From the NCBI GenBank assembly GCA_039619475.1, contig CM077116.1:33615183-33679182 (forward strand): a stretch of DNA of 64,000 nucleotides, written 5' to 3'. Of the stretch, positions 43,465-53,835 are shown one piece after another. The position numbers and the translations under genes were made by a program. Positions within the stretch are counted from its first letter, which is position 1. The number at the start of each line of letters is the position of its first letter. Origin of the DNA: Icerya purchasi (lineage: Eukaryota; Arthropoda; Insecta; Hemiptera; Monophlebidae). Under the pieces are notes generated by a model. That model ran no database searches, had not been told where the DNA came from, and was given only the letters and a program-made list of their open reading frames with translations.

Positions 43465-44200
43465 TTTAAAGAAAAAAAAAAATGCGACAACGGATCGCGG
43501 CTTGGAAAGGTCTCTTTAAAATTTGAGTTCTAAGTGTCGTGTTTCGAACGTTTTTAACACTCTGCGAATATTTCGCGTCTCCTATCCTCCGCAAATTAAT
43601 ATTAAAAATTACGTCATGCCTATTACATGCGACAATATGTATAATTAGCCTATATATGTAAGAGGAAAGTACGCAACGTGTGTGGGAACGCGAGTGTGTG
43701 GGGGTGTGCGACGATTGGTTGAGATATTTTTTAAAATCTTGCTATACTTAGGCCTGGAATTTGGAAAAATCGCGGTAGCCAACGATGGACGCCGCATGGG
43801 AAAAAGAGTGGCTGTATGGTGGGCGAATACATGTTATTTTCTATACGTATTCTGATGTATGTAAAAATTAAAATTAAAAAAAAAAAAAAAATGCCGGAAC
43901 GGAACGTGCCTCGGAAAATTTCTTTAAAATTTCGCTTCCAAGTCTCGAGTTTCGAACGTTTTTAGCACTCCGTGAAAATTCCGCACCTCCCATCCGGCGA
44001 TAAATTAAAATTAAAAATTACGCCGTGCTATTATATGCAGAGACTTGTATAATAAGCCGGCGTGACGAAAGTATGCAGTGTGCGCGGGAACATAAGTGCG
44101 TGGGGGCTGTGCGATAGAATTTTTCGAAACTCTGTTGGAATACTTACGTCCGGAATTTTGAAAAAACGCGGTAGCGTGAACGACCGGCTCCGCCGAACGA
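43465..44200. repeat. Diverged tandem duplication, period about 400 bp
   Basis: Two direct copies, about 43,470-43,800 and 43,870-44,195, share blocks such as GTTTCGAACGTTTTTA(A/G)CACTC, AAAATTACG(T/C)C(A/G)TGC, GTGTG(T/C)G(G)GGAAC and GG(T)AATTT(G)GAAAAA(A)(T)CGCGGTAGC. Each copy starts after a run of A (43,472-43,482; 43,875-43,890). Pairwise identity looks like roughly three quarters. No protein or RNA gene was recognised in the units. Confidence 0.75.
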
Positions 44201-44483
44201 CGATAAATTCTAAAGTCTGCACGCAATCTAGCCTTTAACGTCAGACCTGACAGCTTCGAGCAAAGCAGACACGGTCAAATACTCGTTCCTGATTGGCTAA
44301 TTAGCGCCGGCAGCATCCATTGTCCTCCGATGAAGATATATCATCTACTAATAATGTAATAGTTGAAAATGGAAATAATATATCGTCTTAATCGGGATGA
44401 CACATGTTGATTAACCATTATGGAAAAAAATTCTAAGTAATAAATAAGTATATTAAACAAACACTATTATCCATTTCTGTTAT

Positions 44484-44681
44484 TACGTACGTAAAAGGAA
44501 CTATAGTAACGCTATACAGAAATTAGAATTGTATTATGTTAATATTTATAATTGTTTATGTTACATTGTAATGATGTAGTTTACACTATGAAACATGTCG
44601 GTGTTGTTTTTTATAAATATTAACATTATATAATTGTAATGTCTGTATAGTGTCGCTGTAGTCGGTTTCATGTAATTAAAA
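44484..44681. mobile_element. Foldback / palindromic MITE-like element
   Basis: Arms at about 44,485-44,555 and 44,616-44,681 are inverted copies: ATACAGAAATTAGAATTGTA with TTAATATTTATAA on the left match ATACAGACATTACAATTATA with TTAATATTTATAA on the reverse strand at the right. Identity is about 80-85 percent over 65-70 bp, with a loop of about 60 nt. Nothing is encoded. TSDs are unclear. Confidence 0.6.
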
Positions 44682-44694
44682 AAAATATTATATA

Positions 44695-46600
44695 TGGGGG
44701 GGGGGGGAAACAACGAATAATACGGAAAATTTCTACTGGATGCGCACGCAGGCTAAAACAGGTGAATTGGTCATCGTAATAGTCGAATTAGAAGAATACG
44801 CGAAATAAATTGCTATGTAATAAGTTGAATTAGTTAATATTTTGTAAAATTTACCCGTTTATCCGATTTATCGTCTATAAATATTTTTCGCTCATTATCA
44901 CGCGAATTTTTCCTAAATATGTGTTATTTACGAAAGAATAGTGTACTTGTGTTTATTCCAATTTACCGCTCTCTCCGAGATGCTTGAGTAGACGGTTTGT
45001 TCTTATCTGCAACATATTATGTATGTCAGCAGGACTATACAACTTGTAGTATAGGCAACGTCGCCAGCATTCGAGGCGCAGTTAATGCCGTACAGTTTTG
45101 GAAAGTCGTAGAGAAATAAGAATAATAAATAAGGAACAATAGTAGGTCTTCCTGCCAGACACGTTTTACACAAGGATCATTGTGAACATTCCATTTCTTA
45201 TATAATTATTAAATTCGCCGGGAACTTGGTTTCAGCCATTTTAAATGAAATTTATTCACTCTGATCGGCATTTAACGCCATTTTCGATGTCCAATAGTAG
45301 TATTCCAACGTGCTCTGTTGAAATGGTCGGTAATTCACCGATCCGGATAAACAGTCGACGATTTCGAGTACCGTGTCCGCATGTTCTCGTTGGTCTTGTT
45401 GGTATATATGTAGCTGGTGTTTACGAATGTGTAGGCAAGGCTACACTTCAAACTAATCGATTATAATTGTTTATTCAATTATTTAAAAAGTACAATCGCA
45501 AGTGCGTTTCTCTATACTCGATATGCGAATGATGTACACATGTTTCCCACTGCTTTCTGTTATATTTTTGAAACTATCGCTTCTTTGCTCGAAATTTATG
45601 TTGAACAATTCGTCGTGTCAGTCGAAAATTCAGAAAAGAATTTTAGCCAGAAAGTTTCATAATAAAGTCAAATTGTGATAAAAACTCGAATTAAATTTTA
45701 CGTAGCTGGCTGACCCTAATGAATTTTCATTTGCTGACGTTTTTCTAAACGAACTCAATAATCGATTCTTTACTCCGCAATCTCTTTTATTTTGATTTAG
45801 TGCAGTCCGTGGATTTTCCTCTTGAAGAATTTTATTGTAACAGTTCATCTAATATTCCGGTCTGTAATATTAGCTAACTGCAGAAACATAAGTATTCCAG
45901 ATTGGTTTTTACGTTATTGAAATCAAATTCGCAAACTCCATCCACCCACCATTTGTTTGTTTTTTATGATTCTTGTCGCGTTACGAGGGAAACAAAATGA
46001 TTCTCTAACCCAAACTCTGTCACAATTGTCTCCGCTTTAGCAGTTCGGTGCTTAAATAAACAGATAAGTAAATAAATAAATGAATTATCGAAGTAGGTAT
46101 AAAGCACAAAGGGAATAATATTAACCAAATTAATGCCGAGCTAAATGCCCGATCTAAATTAAAAAATTACGACCGCAAAAAATCTGTAATACTTGCCGTA
46201 ATAAAAGTTATACTCGTTCTCTGTTGGTAATTACCCTTCCTAGTATGCTCCGTTTTTCTGAAAAACTACTCTGCAACTTTTACCTTTGCTGCCATTGTAA
46301 CGGAATCCGCTCTACACCAAACTTTTATTGTCAAATTTTTAAAGTTGACAAAATCACGAGCCTTCAAAATGTTTACCTTTGCTGATATTTCAAGTCCACT
46401 ATAAGCAGGAAACGTCAAAATTATTCCGGCAAAATTCGTCTTTTACGTCAGCATTCCGCCTTCAAAAAGCCTATTTTAATTCGAAATCTCCAAATCACCG
46501 TTACTATTCCAATTTAACTTTCAATGCTGCAACTAAAGGCGCTCCGCATATTCGTAAGCACCATTCAAATCCTTCAGTGGCTTCATCGTCCTATCAACTG
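44695..46600. other. No recognisable gene; contains a G12 run
   Basis: A run of 12 G residues lies at 44,696-44,707. The remainder is AT-rich without family matches. Frames at 45,245-45,466, 45,657-45,848 and 46,379-46,606 lack support. Confidence 0.45.
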
Positions 46601-46639
46601 CAGTGATTTTTTTTTTTTTTTCTTGTTTGGGTTTTTCCC

Positions 46640-48960
46640 TGGGCTTATTTCCAATAATTTCTCTTCTACCTTCGGCGAATTTTTTAACCTGCTGTTATTA
46701 TTATACTTTCAATAAATTCGATATCCGCAACTGAGGATAAAGTTTTAGACATGTCGAGTTTCGATATTGTGCGAAAGTCATATATTTTCCATTCCTCTTT
46801 GCACCATTCTCATAATACTAGCAAAACAATTTGTCTTCTCGGTTCCTGTATAGACACATTTGTCGCTTTTATTATTCTAGAGTGCATTCCTTCGGTGTTG
46901 CTTTCCATCTTGTTATTTGATTGCGTACGAGCGCACCCAGACACAATAATTGTGTTGACTAGTGGGAGCCACATTTTTGCAGAGTATTTTTGGCTTTACA
47001 TACAATTTTCTTTTCATTTTATCATGATCTTATTTCTACACTTCGCTTATTCACCAAAAAATCCTTGTTGCTTTCTTTTTTAACATCGTTGCAGCCTTTG
47101 CCGATGCAAATCTGTTTATTCTCTTCGATATAACGCTTTATTTTAATATCTAATATTTCATCTTGTATTAATAATCTTTTCGATGGTAGAACAGTCATTC
47201 TTCCCTCATTTCTCTATTCCACCGCCGGGCATGGTTCCTGCCTATGCTTAACTTTATTTCAAAATTTGCTTTCTTCCTTTGTATCCCCTCCCCCCATTTA
47301 TTTTTGCGGACAACATCTACATTTATTCGTCTTGTTAACATTTTTCTGTAAGGACCAACTCTCGAATTTTAAAACTTCCTAAAATCATTGGAAAACGGTT
47401 TATCCAATATCCATCTTTTTACGGGATCTCCTACGAAATCCTCCACTGTCGTGCTTACTTCTATTGCCTTAATTTTCCTTCTAGTTCATAGTAGTTCACA
47501 ATTCCTCTTGTTTCTTTCTTCCGTTATTTGTATGTCTTTCTAGTCATTTGGCACTCCATAATTCTAGAAAATCTGATTAAGTTCTTCTTCCACACTGATT
47601 GGAGAAGTGACTCCTGAATATCGTTAATGTTTTACAAATCCTTTATTCGTTCCATTCTTGATTGCTGTGGTTTTATCCATGGAAATTCTCCCAGATCTTG
47701 TCTATTCAAGCTCCATCCTATCCGAAATACCTGCCTCCGTCTCTATCTAGGAACCTGAAAAACTACAGATCCCTGCACTATTTCGGAATCGCACATTCTT
47801 CCGCTTTTCATGCAAAGGTCTTCTCTGAATTAAATTTCCTTATTAAACGTTTATCTACTTTCTCATCTACTTCTGTTCTTTTTTACTCTACCTACTGCAA
47901 TTGGCACTTTCCAGACAATAAAACTCCAATACGTTGTCCAGCTCGTTCAATTCTTTTTATTTACTTTTATGCGCCATAAGCCGGCTTATTTCTCCTTCAG
48001 CTTTTCTACGCTCTTTAATCTTACTAATTACTTTTTAAACTGTACCATCGAAACCTACTTCGTAACATATTGTTAGTTTGGAATTCTTAAGTACCTTAAC
48101 TTTCGTTTTTCCATTCATTTTGCGATCACCACTGACCACTGTAAAGAACCCAATGAAGTTGGTTCTCAGCCGTTTCGGCCTATATATTATTTTGAACCCG
48201 CTAAACTCGCTTCCTTCTGTTCAACTTTCTACGCCGAGTTTACTGCTATTTTGTATGCTATTCTCTTTTTCTTTGATCTGTCAGAATGTTCTTATTTGAT
48301 TTGTAAAGTATTTTACAAGCTACTTCATCTCCATTTCCATTCCACTATACTGAATGTGTAACTTTTCTTGTACGTTCTTGGATTGTTATATCTTTTGTCA
48401 CTCCATTCAAATTGACTTTTTATGGATATATGGATACTCTGTAATTCCACGAATATTTACCTATTTCTTCTTCAGGTATATTTATTGGTTTATTTTGAAT
48501 TCCATAGTATTACCTTTCTTTCCGCAGCCGCTCATTATTCCTCTTCATTCACAAGTCCGGAACTTCCCTATCCATTTATTCAGCCGGATCTTTCGCCTCA
48601 TCCTTGGTTTCTTGAATTTCCTTCTTTACAGCGTTTAACTCTCGCTGCAATTTTTACATTTTGTACAAAATCTGCTTCCGTCATCGCTTTTCCGCTTCTC
48701 ACTTATACATTCTGTATTCCGTTCTCTCCAACCTGCTTCTTTTCATTTGTAAAGCTGATTATGTTCCTCAATCGTTGATGACGTTCTTCTTTTTACGTTT
48801 CACTTTACTAAATCTTCTTACTACAGAGCGCTCATCCACTATTTCCCTTCTTCTTCTGTGGACGACCATCCTTATCACCTATTTGCAATCGCGTAAACAT
48901 CTGATTCTTACTTTTTCTAGTGCTTGGACTATTGTTCTCATCGACGACTACAAAAAAAAA
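46640..48960 (-). other. Strongly pyrimidine-rich (plus) stretch, possible dead LINE on the minus strand
   Basis: For more than 2 kb the plus strand is rich in T and C and the minus strand in A and G. Minus-strand translations are dominated by Lys, Glu, Arg and Asn, with helical-looking pieces such as LQRELNAVKKEIQETKDEAK (near 48,630-48,570) and VISKIKERRKAEGEISRLM (near 48,030-47,970), interrupted by many stops. This resembles a purine-rich LINE ORF with a coiled coil, but I found no RT or endonuclease motif. Plus-strand frames in this stretch are Ser/Phe/Leu-rich and are probably mirror images. Confidence 0.35.
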
Positions 48961-49569
48961 AAAAACAAAAAAAAAAAAAAACTATCTAGACAAGAAGAAT
49001 ACTCACTTAGTTTACGGAAGGATAACTATGGAAGTTTTCCACTGCTGCGTACCACCGTAAGCAAGTTGAGAATTGACTAAACATAACGTTGATAACATCC
49101 TTCGGAGTGCAGATTTTTTAAGCTAGCCAGCTCGGTAGCATTTTCTAATTTTAATTCGTTTGTATTTGTACGATTCCCACGCAACGTTTAACAGATTTTG
49201 AATTGGCGAAATGCATCATAATTTAAGGTAAAACTATTTTCTATAAAATACTGGTTACTTTAACTGCAGCTACTCTTACTACCTAATAAATCTAACTCAT
49301 CATATGGTGTTGGAATATATTGTATTACAAATCTGACAAAAGCAGAAAACTGAATTAATCACGAAAATTCGTACAAATTACAAATATCGACACATGCTGT
49401 GACGTGGTACTAATGATTAAATTTAACGCAAAAAAACGGATGCAAATTTTAAAAATTTAATTATAATGATGATTTAAAACGATGCACCGATTTGTTAAAA
49501 GTTAACAATGAATTTTAAATAGAGGATTATTATTCGCAATGAGATTACTATTAATGGAATTTTTTCTGA

Positions 49570-49715
49570 ATTTATTAATACAGAGTATGCAATGATATGT
49601 AGCACATGTAACAAAATATACATTGAACAAACGTGCCGAACTTTTAATATACGTTACAATAAACATGTTGACGCAATTAGACACCGGCATATAAAAAAGT
49701 CACCTGCGGCCAAAC

Positions 49716-49784
<69 letters not shown>

Positions 49785-49945
49785 AATAAGCATAAATATT
49801 ATGTATCGACGCTGAATTACACATGTTAAAATACGTAACTGATGCAAATATTAAATTATGCCACATTGATAAATTCCAAAATAATATTTAATCAATAATA
49901 ATCTCATTTTGACTAATAATCCTCCATTTAAAATTCATAATTAAA
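49570..49945 (+). pseudogene. PLE GIY-YIG endonuclease and C-terminus
   Basis: The plus strand gives EYAMICSTCNKIYIEQTCRT and FNIRYNKHVDAIRHRHIKKS, matching CSTCNKIYIGQTGRTFxxRYNEH. Both glycines in the YIGQTGR stretch are changed (Glu and Cys). A (TA)n expansion at 49,722-49,775 interrupts the domain. Beyond it, TDANIKLCHIDKFQNN and, after a stop and frame change, NNNLILTNNPPFKIHN with a stop (near 49,945) form the tail, nearly identical to LINSNLVLDNNPLFKINN in the PLE at 27.14-27.5 kb. Confidence 0.75.
49722..49785. repeat. (TA)n microsatellite
   Basis: About 25 TA units, expanded within the PLE endonuclease domain. Overlapping Ile/Tyr-repeat frames on both strands are artefacts. Confidence 0.95.
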
Positions 49946-50079
49946 TTTTAACATATCGATACATCGTTTTAAATCACCGTTATAATTAAATTTTTAATGG
50001 TTCTATCGGTTCCTTTGTGTTAAAATTTTAATCATGGAGTATGCGACTTCGAGGCATGTCTCTATTTGTGTGTATTCTT

Positions 50080-52639
50080 TTTGTGATTAATTAAATTTTC
50101 CGTTTTCGTGATTTGTTTTACAATAATTTTATACTAATACAGAAAATGGACGATTACAATTTTAACATTGATTTGAAGTTTACTATTATTATTAACCACT
50201 TTGTCTTTATTATATGCTTCATTTATAATCGACCTAAACCACTAAAATCGGTAACTTTCTGGAGGCTACCGTTTCTCGGTATTATTAGCGCGAATGCTAG
50301 TTGGAAAAGTAGCTTTGCAATCTCTTTTCCTGTTTCATTTAATGCTACAGTTGTTCAAACAGAATTTTGCGACCACAGGACACGATGATAGAGCGCATTA
50401 GGTGGTAGCACTGCTGAAACCGTAACTGAAAGCATAGTTGAAGCGCCGTTAAATTAACCGGCTCGTCGAGGAGGAAAGGCCCGCCGCGCAACTTTATTAT
50501 TTCTTATTTTAAACCGGAATTTAAACGCAATTTTAAAAATTGTCCAACGTTTTTTAAACCCGGATAAAATAGAAATAGCAGATCTGTGAAAGGCCATATC
50601 ATTGCAGCAGGTAAAAATTTATAAAAGTTAACAGTTCTGCAATGAATAATCTCGTTACTTTGTAATTCGCATTAAAACATATCGACATTTATCACGCCAG
50701 TTTCACGTGTTTGTTTTAAATATTATTTTCGTTACCTTTCATTATTCATTGTTAAATCAAGCATACAACATTAAAAATTAATAAGTAATTAAACCCGAAG
50801 AAATAACCATCGAGGTAATTATTGCAGCGTTATATTCTCTAAATCGTAAGGAGGGCGTAGAAATTGCTCGCTTTCGTGAGATATTTACAAATTAAAAAAA
50901 TATATTCACCATGATTAAACTCAGTAGGCGAATTATTTCCGTCAGCGTGTCCGCGGATATATTTTAAAACTTCAATATGATGTATGAAACTTCAAAAGTC
51001 TATCCTACCTCTAAAACGCGATAAAAAGGTATTATATGTGTTTTTATCAAACTGGAATAATTCTAACCACAAATTTCATCCGTGTCAATTCTGTTTTCCG
51101 ATCAATATATTTAAACAGGCTCATCGATCATCAGTGGAAACAGTTCGACACTTAAGAAAAATTGACTTTGCGTAAGCCCGCGGAAAATCCTATTTATACC
51201 ATAGAGAAGGACAGAAGAATAATGGATAGAACGAGATTCGTCGTGAAATTAATAATAAGGGAAGAAAACCGAACTGAAATGTTAATTGCTGACATTTTTT
51301 CTCTTAAAGTTTGCAGATAATCCGGGAAACATCGACGAAAAAAAAAGTAAAGTGTAATGTTTTCGGATAAAGGATATGCATAAACTGCAAACAAAATTTG
51401 GGTGCGGCTGTGCTGGGGCACAGGGCAGGTCGATTTAAGGTGAAACTACTATGGACAAGGGCAATTATAATAATTTCATTAAGTGACTGATATTAATCTG
51501 CCATTTTCTGAATCATATGGTAATCCGATGATTTATGTCAGTATATGTTCTGAATTTTCGTACATCCAGTAGTACTCATTTAAATTCTTCCAGGATCCGG
51601 AATATTGTCGCAAATGATACTGTTAAATAACGGTGAAATTGAAATTTTTAATAAAATCAATTCAATTTGTGTCTTATCGTTGCGTTAGAATTTATTGTAC
51701 GAGCACAGCGCAGGAAAAAGGCATATTGCAGGGACAAGAAGAATATGCATTAGTAAATCACACATATCTGTATGTTTGAACGAAGAAGTTGACTAATGTC
51801 ACGACAGAACAAAAAGAGAACAATGACGAATTAGGATCGACGATAACGAAAGATGAGCCCCGTTATTAGAGATTCTTCGTAACCTGCAGAAGAATATGGA
51901 AGTTGTTTTATGTAGATTTATATAAAAAAGAAAAAGAAAAAAAAAACAAACTGTGATTACCTTTATAATAACTGTAATGTAAATGTAAACGATTAATAGC
52001 TCCCTAACGGTGTTTATGCAGTAAACAAAACAGATTCTTCACTCTGCGATATTTCTTTAGTATCTTGGCGAACGGAAATAGAGAGTTACTGGAAGCTCTT
52101 CGAAGAAATATCATTTACCGTTCCATTAGCGCGCGATGAATTCATTTTATCTTTTTGTTTCTGTAGGCGTGTCTGTGGACGCTTTTCTAAATGGATGCGC
52201 GTTTTACGACGATGAAAAAAAAAAGTGGCAAAGAGCGAATAGAGTTTCAGCAGGAAACAATGAACCGGTAATAACATTTTGGCAGCCAATTCCGGAATAA
52301 ATAAGCGAACAAAAAGTTACCATGCATCATTTTTAACCTTCATTATTTTTTACGGATTAATAAAAAAAAAAAGACGAGAAGAACTGAGGGGGATAAAATT
52401 GAGAGACCAAGATAAAGCGGAACTGTCCATTATACTACGAAGTTGAGATAATCTCTTGATTTCGAATTCACGCGATACACCAGAGAAAAACGGCGAATTT
52501 AACGTACAGTTTTAGGAGAAAAAAAAAATGTATCCCTATATTAAGAAATGAGCAAAAAAGTATTTTAACTAAATCAATTGGACGAAGGTGCGACGAAATA
52601 ATGAGAGGAGCATACACGGCTGCTTTGCGCAAACAAAGA

Positions 52640-52640
<1 letters not shown>
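50080..52640. other. No recognisable gene
   Basis: Mostly AT-rich unique-looking sequence. Frames at 50,113-50,388, 50,984-51,175, 51,194-51,421 and 52,086-52,289 show no family motif. Purine-rich patches occur near 51,920-51,955 and 52,360-52,400. Confidence 0.45.

Positions 52641-52645
<5 letters not shown>

Positions 52646-52685
<40 letters not shown>
52646..52685. repeat. (TA)n microsatellite
   Basis: About 20 TA units; the Ile/Tyr-repeat frames across it are artefacts. Confidence 0.95.
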
Positions 52686-52687
<2 letters not shown>

Positions 52688-53052
52688 TTGCGGCAATAAA
52701 ATTACTATTTAAACTGGTTCTTTCGTTTCTTTTCTCTCCCTTGGGGAATTTGTGTGCGACTGCAGAAACTGTTGCAAAACAATAACGCACTAGGAAATAC
52801 GTGTGTTTTTAGGAGATGGTGATCTGTTGGCCGACAGAGCTAATGATGCAGCAATTGTCATGAAAAAAGTACCTGCTGCGTATACGCATTTCGGTGATGG
52901 TAATTTAGAGTCAGGAGAAATCGTCCATGTCTCTCTATTTTAGTTCAAAACCAAAAAATCATAGATGGCGATATTTATATGTTAATAATTTATTATTTTG
53001 CGCTGATCTTTCGTAACATTAAATATTTAAGCAAACGATAAATATAATCAAA

Positions 53053-53120
53053 GGCGCACTTAGGATTTTTTTTTGGTCGGGGCTAGAATTTAGAAGATGA
53101 GTTAGGGGGTGGGAACTCAG
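53053..53120. repeat. Possible DNA-transposon terminal sequence (left)
   Basis: GGCGCACTTAGG followed by a T run and GGTCGGGGC resembles ends of insect DNA transposons or MITEs. An inverted partner, CCTTGAGTGCGC, lies at 59,771-59,782, so the I-clade element may have inserted into such an element. Confidence 0.4.
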
Positions 53121-53339
53121 TACCTCGACTAAGTACCTATCTACATATTTCCCTGGTTTATAAATTAAAATAAAAAAAATACAAAATTAACGAATATTAT
53201 TTTTAAGAAAATCACAAAAACTGACGAATTTTATTAAAAAAAAAAAAAATAATAATAGAAACGTAACATTATGTTTGTAATAAGCACAAATTAGATAAGT
53301 ATACGAATTTTATTTTAAAAAAGTTAGCTAAAAGTATAT

Positions 53340-53351
53340 AACATTATACTT
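53340..53351. repeat. Left TSD of the full-length I-clade element
   Basis: AACATTATACTT is repeated exactly at 59,635-59,646. The last two T residues could also belong to the T run that follows. Confidence 0.85.
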
Positions 53352-53369
53352 TTTTTTTTTTTTTTTTTA

Positions 53370-53406
53370 TGGCCCGGCTTTAGTTAACTATCAAGCCATT
53401 TAGCCA
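53370..53406 (-). other. 3'-terminal bulged hairpin of the full-length I-clade element
   Basis: On the minus strand TGGCT (53,406-53,402) pairs with GGCCA (53,374-53,370). An AAA bulge follows (53,401-53,399), then an inner stem TGGCTT/AAGCCG around a 12-nt loop, and TAAAA begins directly after the hairpin. Same plan as 7,724-7,753 with compensatory differences in the inner stem. Confidence 0.7.
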
Positions 53407-53479
53407 CCAATCATTTAATATAAGAATACTGCCAACTAATGAAGGATACATAATATTTAATTGGAAAAAAGGTTACAGA

Positions 53480-53740
53480 CAACCATGGTCGTAAATGTTC
53501 AACATTACCCACTGAGGCTGAATAAAATCCTTAGGAAGGAGAAATTGGCTAAACTGAGTCCAAGATTACCTGAACTTGCCTAACCAGAAAATTAATAAAA
53601 CATGAATTATAATCATCATACACAATAATTATAACAAACAATCATGGCCACAAATGCTTCAGCATAGTCCACGATGTCTGCACAAAATCATAACAAAAGA
53701 AAAACTGTCCAGGTCGAGTTCGAGAAGCGTTGGGTTTCCC
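53480..53740 (-). repeat. 3' UTR tandem repeat of the full-length I-clade element
   Basis: Two diverged units about 157 bp apart share (plus strand) ATCATGGCCACAAATGCTTC..CA..GTCCAC (53,641) and ACCATGGTCGTAAATGTTCAACATTACCCAC (53,482). On the minus strand the core (CAGACATCGTGGACTATGCT, then TTTGTGGCCATGAT) aligns with the 93-bp units at 7,264-7,655. Confidence 0.7.
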
Positions 53741-53835
53741 GAACATGATAGGGCATCAAGAATTAGGATAATGGATCACGTATCATCAAGAGTTGCATAG
53801 AATAATTAGATAATAAAATAAATAAGCGTATGCTG

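Larger units (their letters stand above)
49381..50070 (+). mobile_element. Penelope-like element 3' part flanked by inverted repeats
   Basis: The centre carries a GIY-YIG domain on the plus strand (49,570-49,720) and a C-terminal tail (49,810-49,945). Flanking it are inverted copies of the element's 3' end: 49,381-49,555 and 49,893-50,070. Shared sequence includes AAAAATTTAATTATAA, GATTTAAAACGATG, ATGAATTTTAAAT and GAGGATTATTA. PLEs are known to carry terminal repeats that may be inverted. Confidence 0.7.

Noticed and set aside
47662..49080. Several plus-strand Ser/Phe/Leu-rich frames, some over 100 codons
   Set aside because: Overlapping frames with membrane-like composition arise from the pyrimidine-rich strand; no signal, motif or conserved start supports them.
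49592..49866. Overlapping plus and minus frames with long Ile/Tyr repeats
   Set aside because: They are translations of the (TA)n microsatellite. Only the GIY-YIG part before it is real coding sequence.
52569..52790. Two Ile/Tyr-repeat frames
   Set aside because: Artefacts of the (TA)n run at 52,646-52,685.
52800..52950. Coding-like stretch with LLADRANDAAIVMKKVPAAY
   Set aside because: Vaguely like an RNase H end (ADxxA), but no neighbouring motif or element is present.
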